13,089 nt of DNA, taken from Bacteroidales bacterium (lineage in GTDB: Bacteria; Bacteroidota; Bacteroidia; Bacteroidales; Paludibacteraceae). Below are positions 12,842-13,089 of this stretch, piece by piece. Made by a program: the position numbers and the translations under genes. The stretch lies in contig CAAFXN010000050.1 in the NCBI GenBank assembly GCA_900766775.1, positions 1-13,089 of the forward strand. The letters are read 5' to 3'. The first letter of the stretch is position 1, and each line of letters opens with the position of its first letter. The notes beneath the pieces were generated by a model. It saw only the letters and a list, made by a program, of their open reading frames with translations, made no database searches and was not told where the DNA came from.

Positions 12842-12897
12842 ACAAGGTTTTAGCATTGTTTTATAGAGGTCGCAAGCAGTCAAATTTATCCTCTGAT
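12842..12897 (-). promoter_or_regulatory. Candidate SAM-II-like riboswitch of metK
   Basis: In the RNA, stem P1 is AGAGG (12890-12894) with CCUCU (12865-12869). The 20-nt loop holds an A/U-rich part with AAUUUGAC and ends UUGCGA directly before the 3' arm of P1. After P1 come AUAAA and then AUGCUAAAA (core GCUAAAA at 12848-12854). These blocks, their order and spacing resemble the SAM-II (metA-type) aptamer. The usual loop/3' tail pairing (CC with GG) is not present, so this is a divergent form or a look-alike. The loop segment 12873-12881 can instead pair with the terminator's left arm and loop. Confidence 0.5.
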
Positions 12898-12911
12898 TCT
12901 AAAATCGTTTG

Positions 12912-12943
12912 CAAAGATACGGCTTTTTTCTGACATACGCAAA
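12912..12943 (-). promoter_or_regulatory. Bacteroidota promoter for metK
   Basis: On the minus strand TTTG (12940-12943), a 20-nt spacer, then TATCTTTG (12912-12919). It gives a leader of roughly 115 nt before the metK ATG, enough for the aptamer-like fold and terminator. Confidence 0.87.
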
Positions 12944-12992
12944 TCTTTTCTGCTTTTTTCGAACAAGGACTAACTTTTTCTGCCTTTCTTTC

Positions 12993-13089
12993 AACCATCC
13001 CTCCCCTGCCTCCCTTCCATCCCACCTCCGCCTCCCTTCCATCCCTCCTCCGATTCTCCCTCGAATCTCCCCAATCCCTCCCCCGCCTC
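12993..13089. repeat. C-rich imperfect tandem repeat at the window edge
   Basis: The 16-mer GCCTCCCTTCCATCCC occurs at 13008-13023 and 13030-13045 (22-nt period). It sits within a run made almost wholly of CTCCC and CATCCC units that continues to the window end. An inverted repeat GATTC/GAATC lies at 13052-13067. The minus strand is G-rich with many GGGAGGG runs. No ORF of interest is present here, and the element is cut by the window edge. Confidence 0.65.

Overview
The window looks like chromosomal DNA from a member of the Bacteroidales (Bacteroidota). Four promoters have the Bacteroidota -33/-7 form (TTTG, 20 bases, TANNTTTG) and most starts lack a Shine-Dalgarno sequence. The gene families also fit: DUF4924, DUF4296, a large SurA/PpiD-like chaperone, and a C10 peptidase with a type IX secretion tail. 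The species cannot be named from this alone.

Left part, + strand (1-1360): the 3' end of an S4-domain RNA-binding protein (Hsp15 type), a DUF4924 protein overlapping it by 11 nt, and endonuclease III (nth). G/C-rich palindromic repeats lie just before and just after nth. From 1549 a minus-strand terminator ends a long SurA-N/PpiD-like periplasmic folding gene (1614-3623), whose parvulin domain looks partly deleted. Divergent from its promoter is a tRNA-Lys(TTT) gene with its own promoter and terminator. The gap after it holds an 11-bp-phased tandem repeat flanked by 10-nt direct repeats.

Right part, all on the - strand (4323-12789). In transcription order: metK with a structured leader (a SAM-II-like candidate plus an intrinsic terminator), an antitoxin/PIN-toxin pair, lspA, a DUF4296 lipoprotein, rplM, rpsI, rpsB, a C10-family cysteine peptidase, an unrecognised lipoprotein, and tsf. 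rplM-rpsI-rpsB-tsf is the usual Bacteroidales order. Here rpsB and tsf are split by the peptidase/lipoprotein pair, and the peptidase gene is clearly more A/T-rich than its neighbours, so it looks like an insertion. A terminator after rpsB separates the ribosomal operon from the inserted pair.

The most notable points are the metK leader, the split rpsB-tsf locus, the near-identical architecture of the four promoters, the rplM promoter embedded in the DUF4296 coding end, and the phased repeat beside the tRNA. I saw no CRISPR array, transposase, integrase or rRNA.
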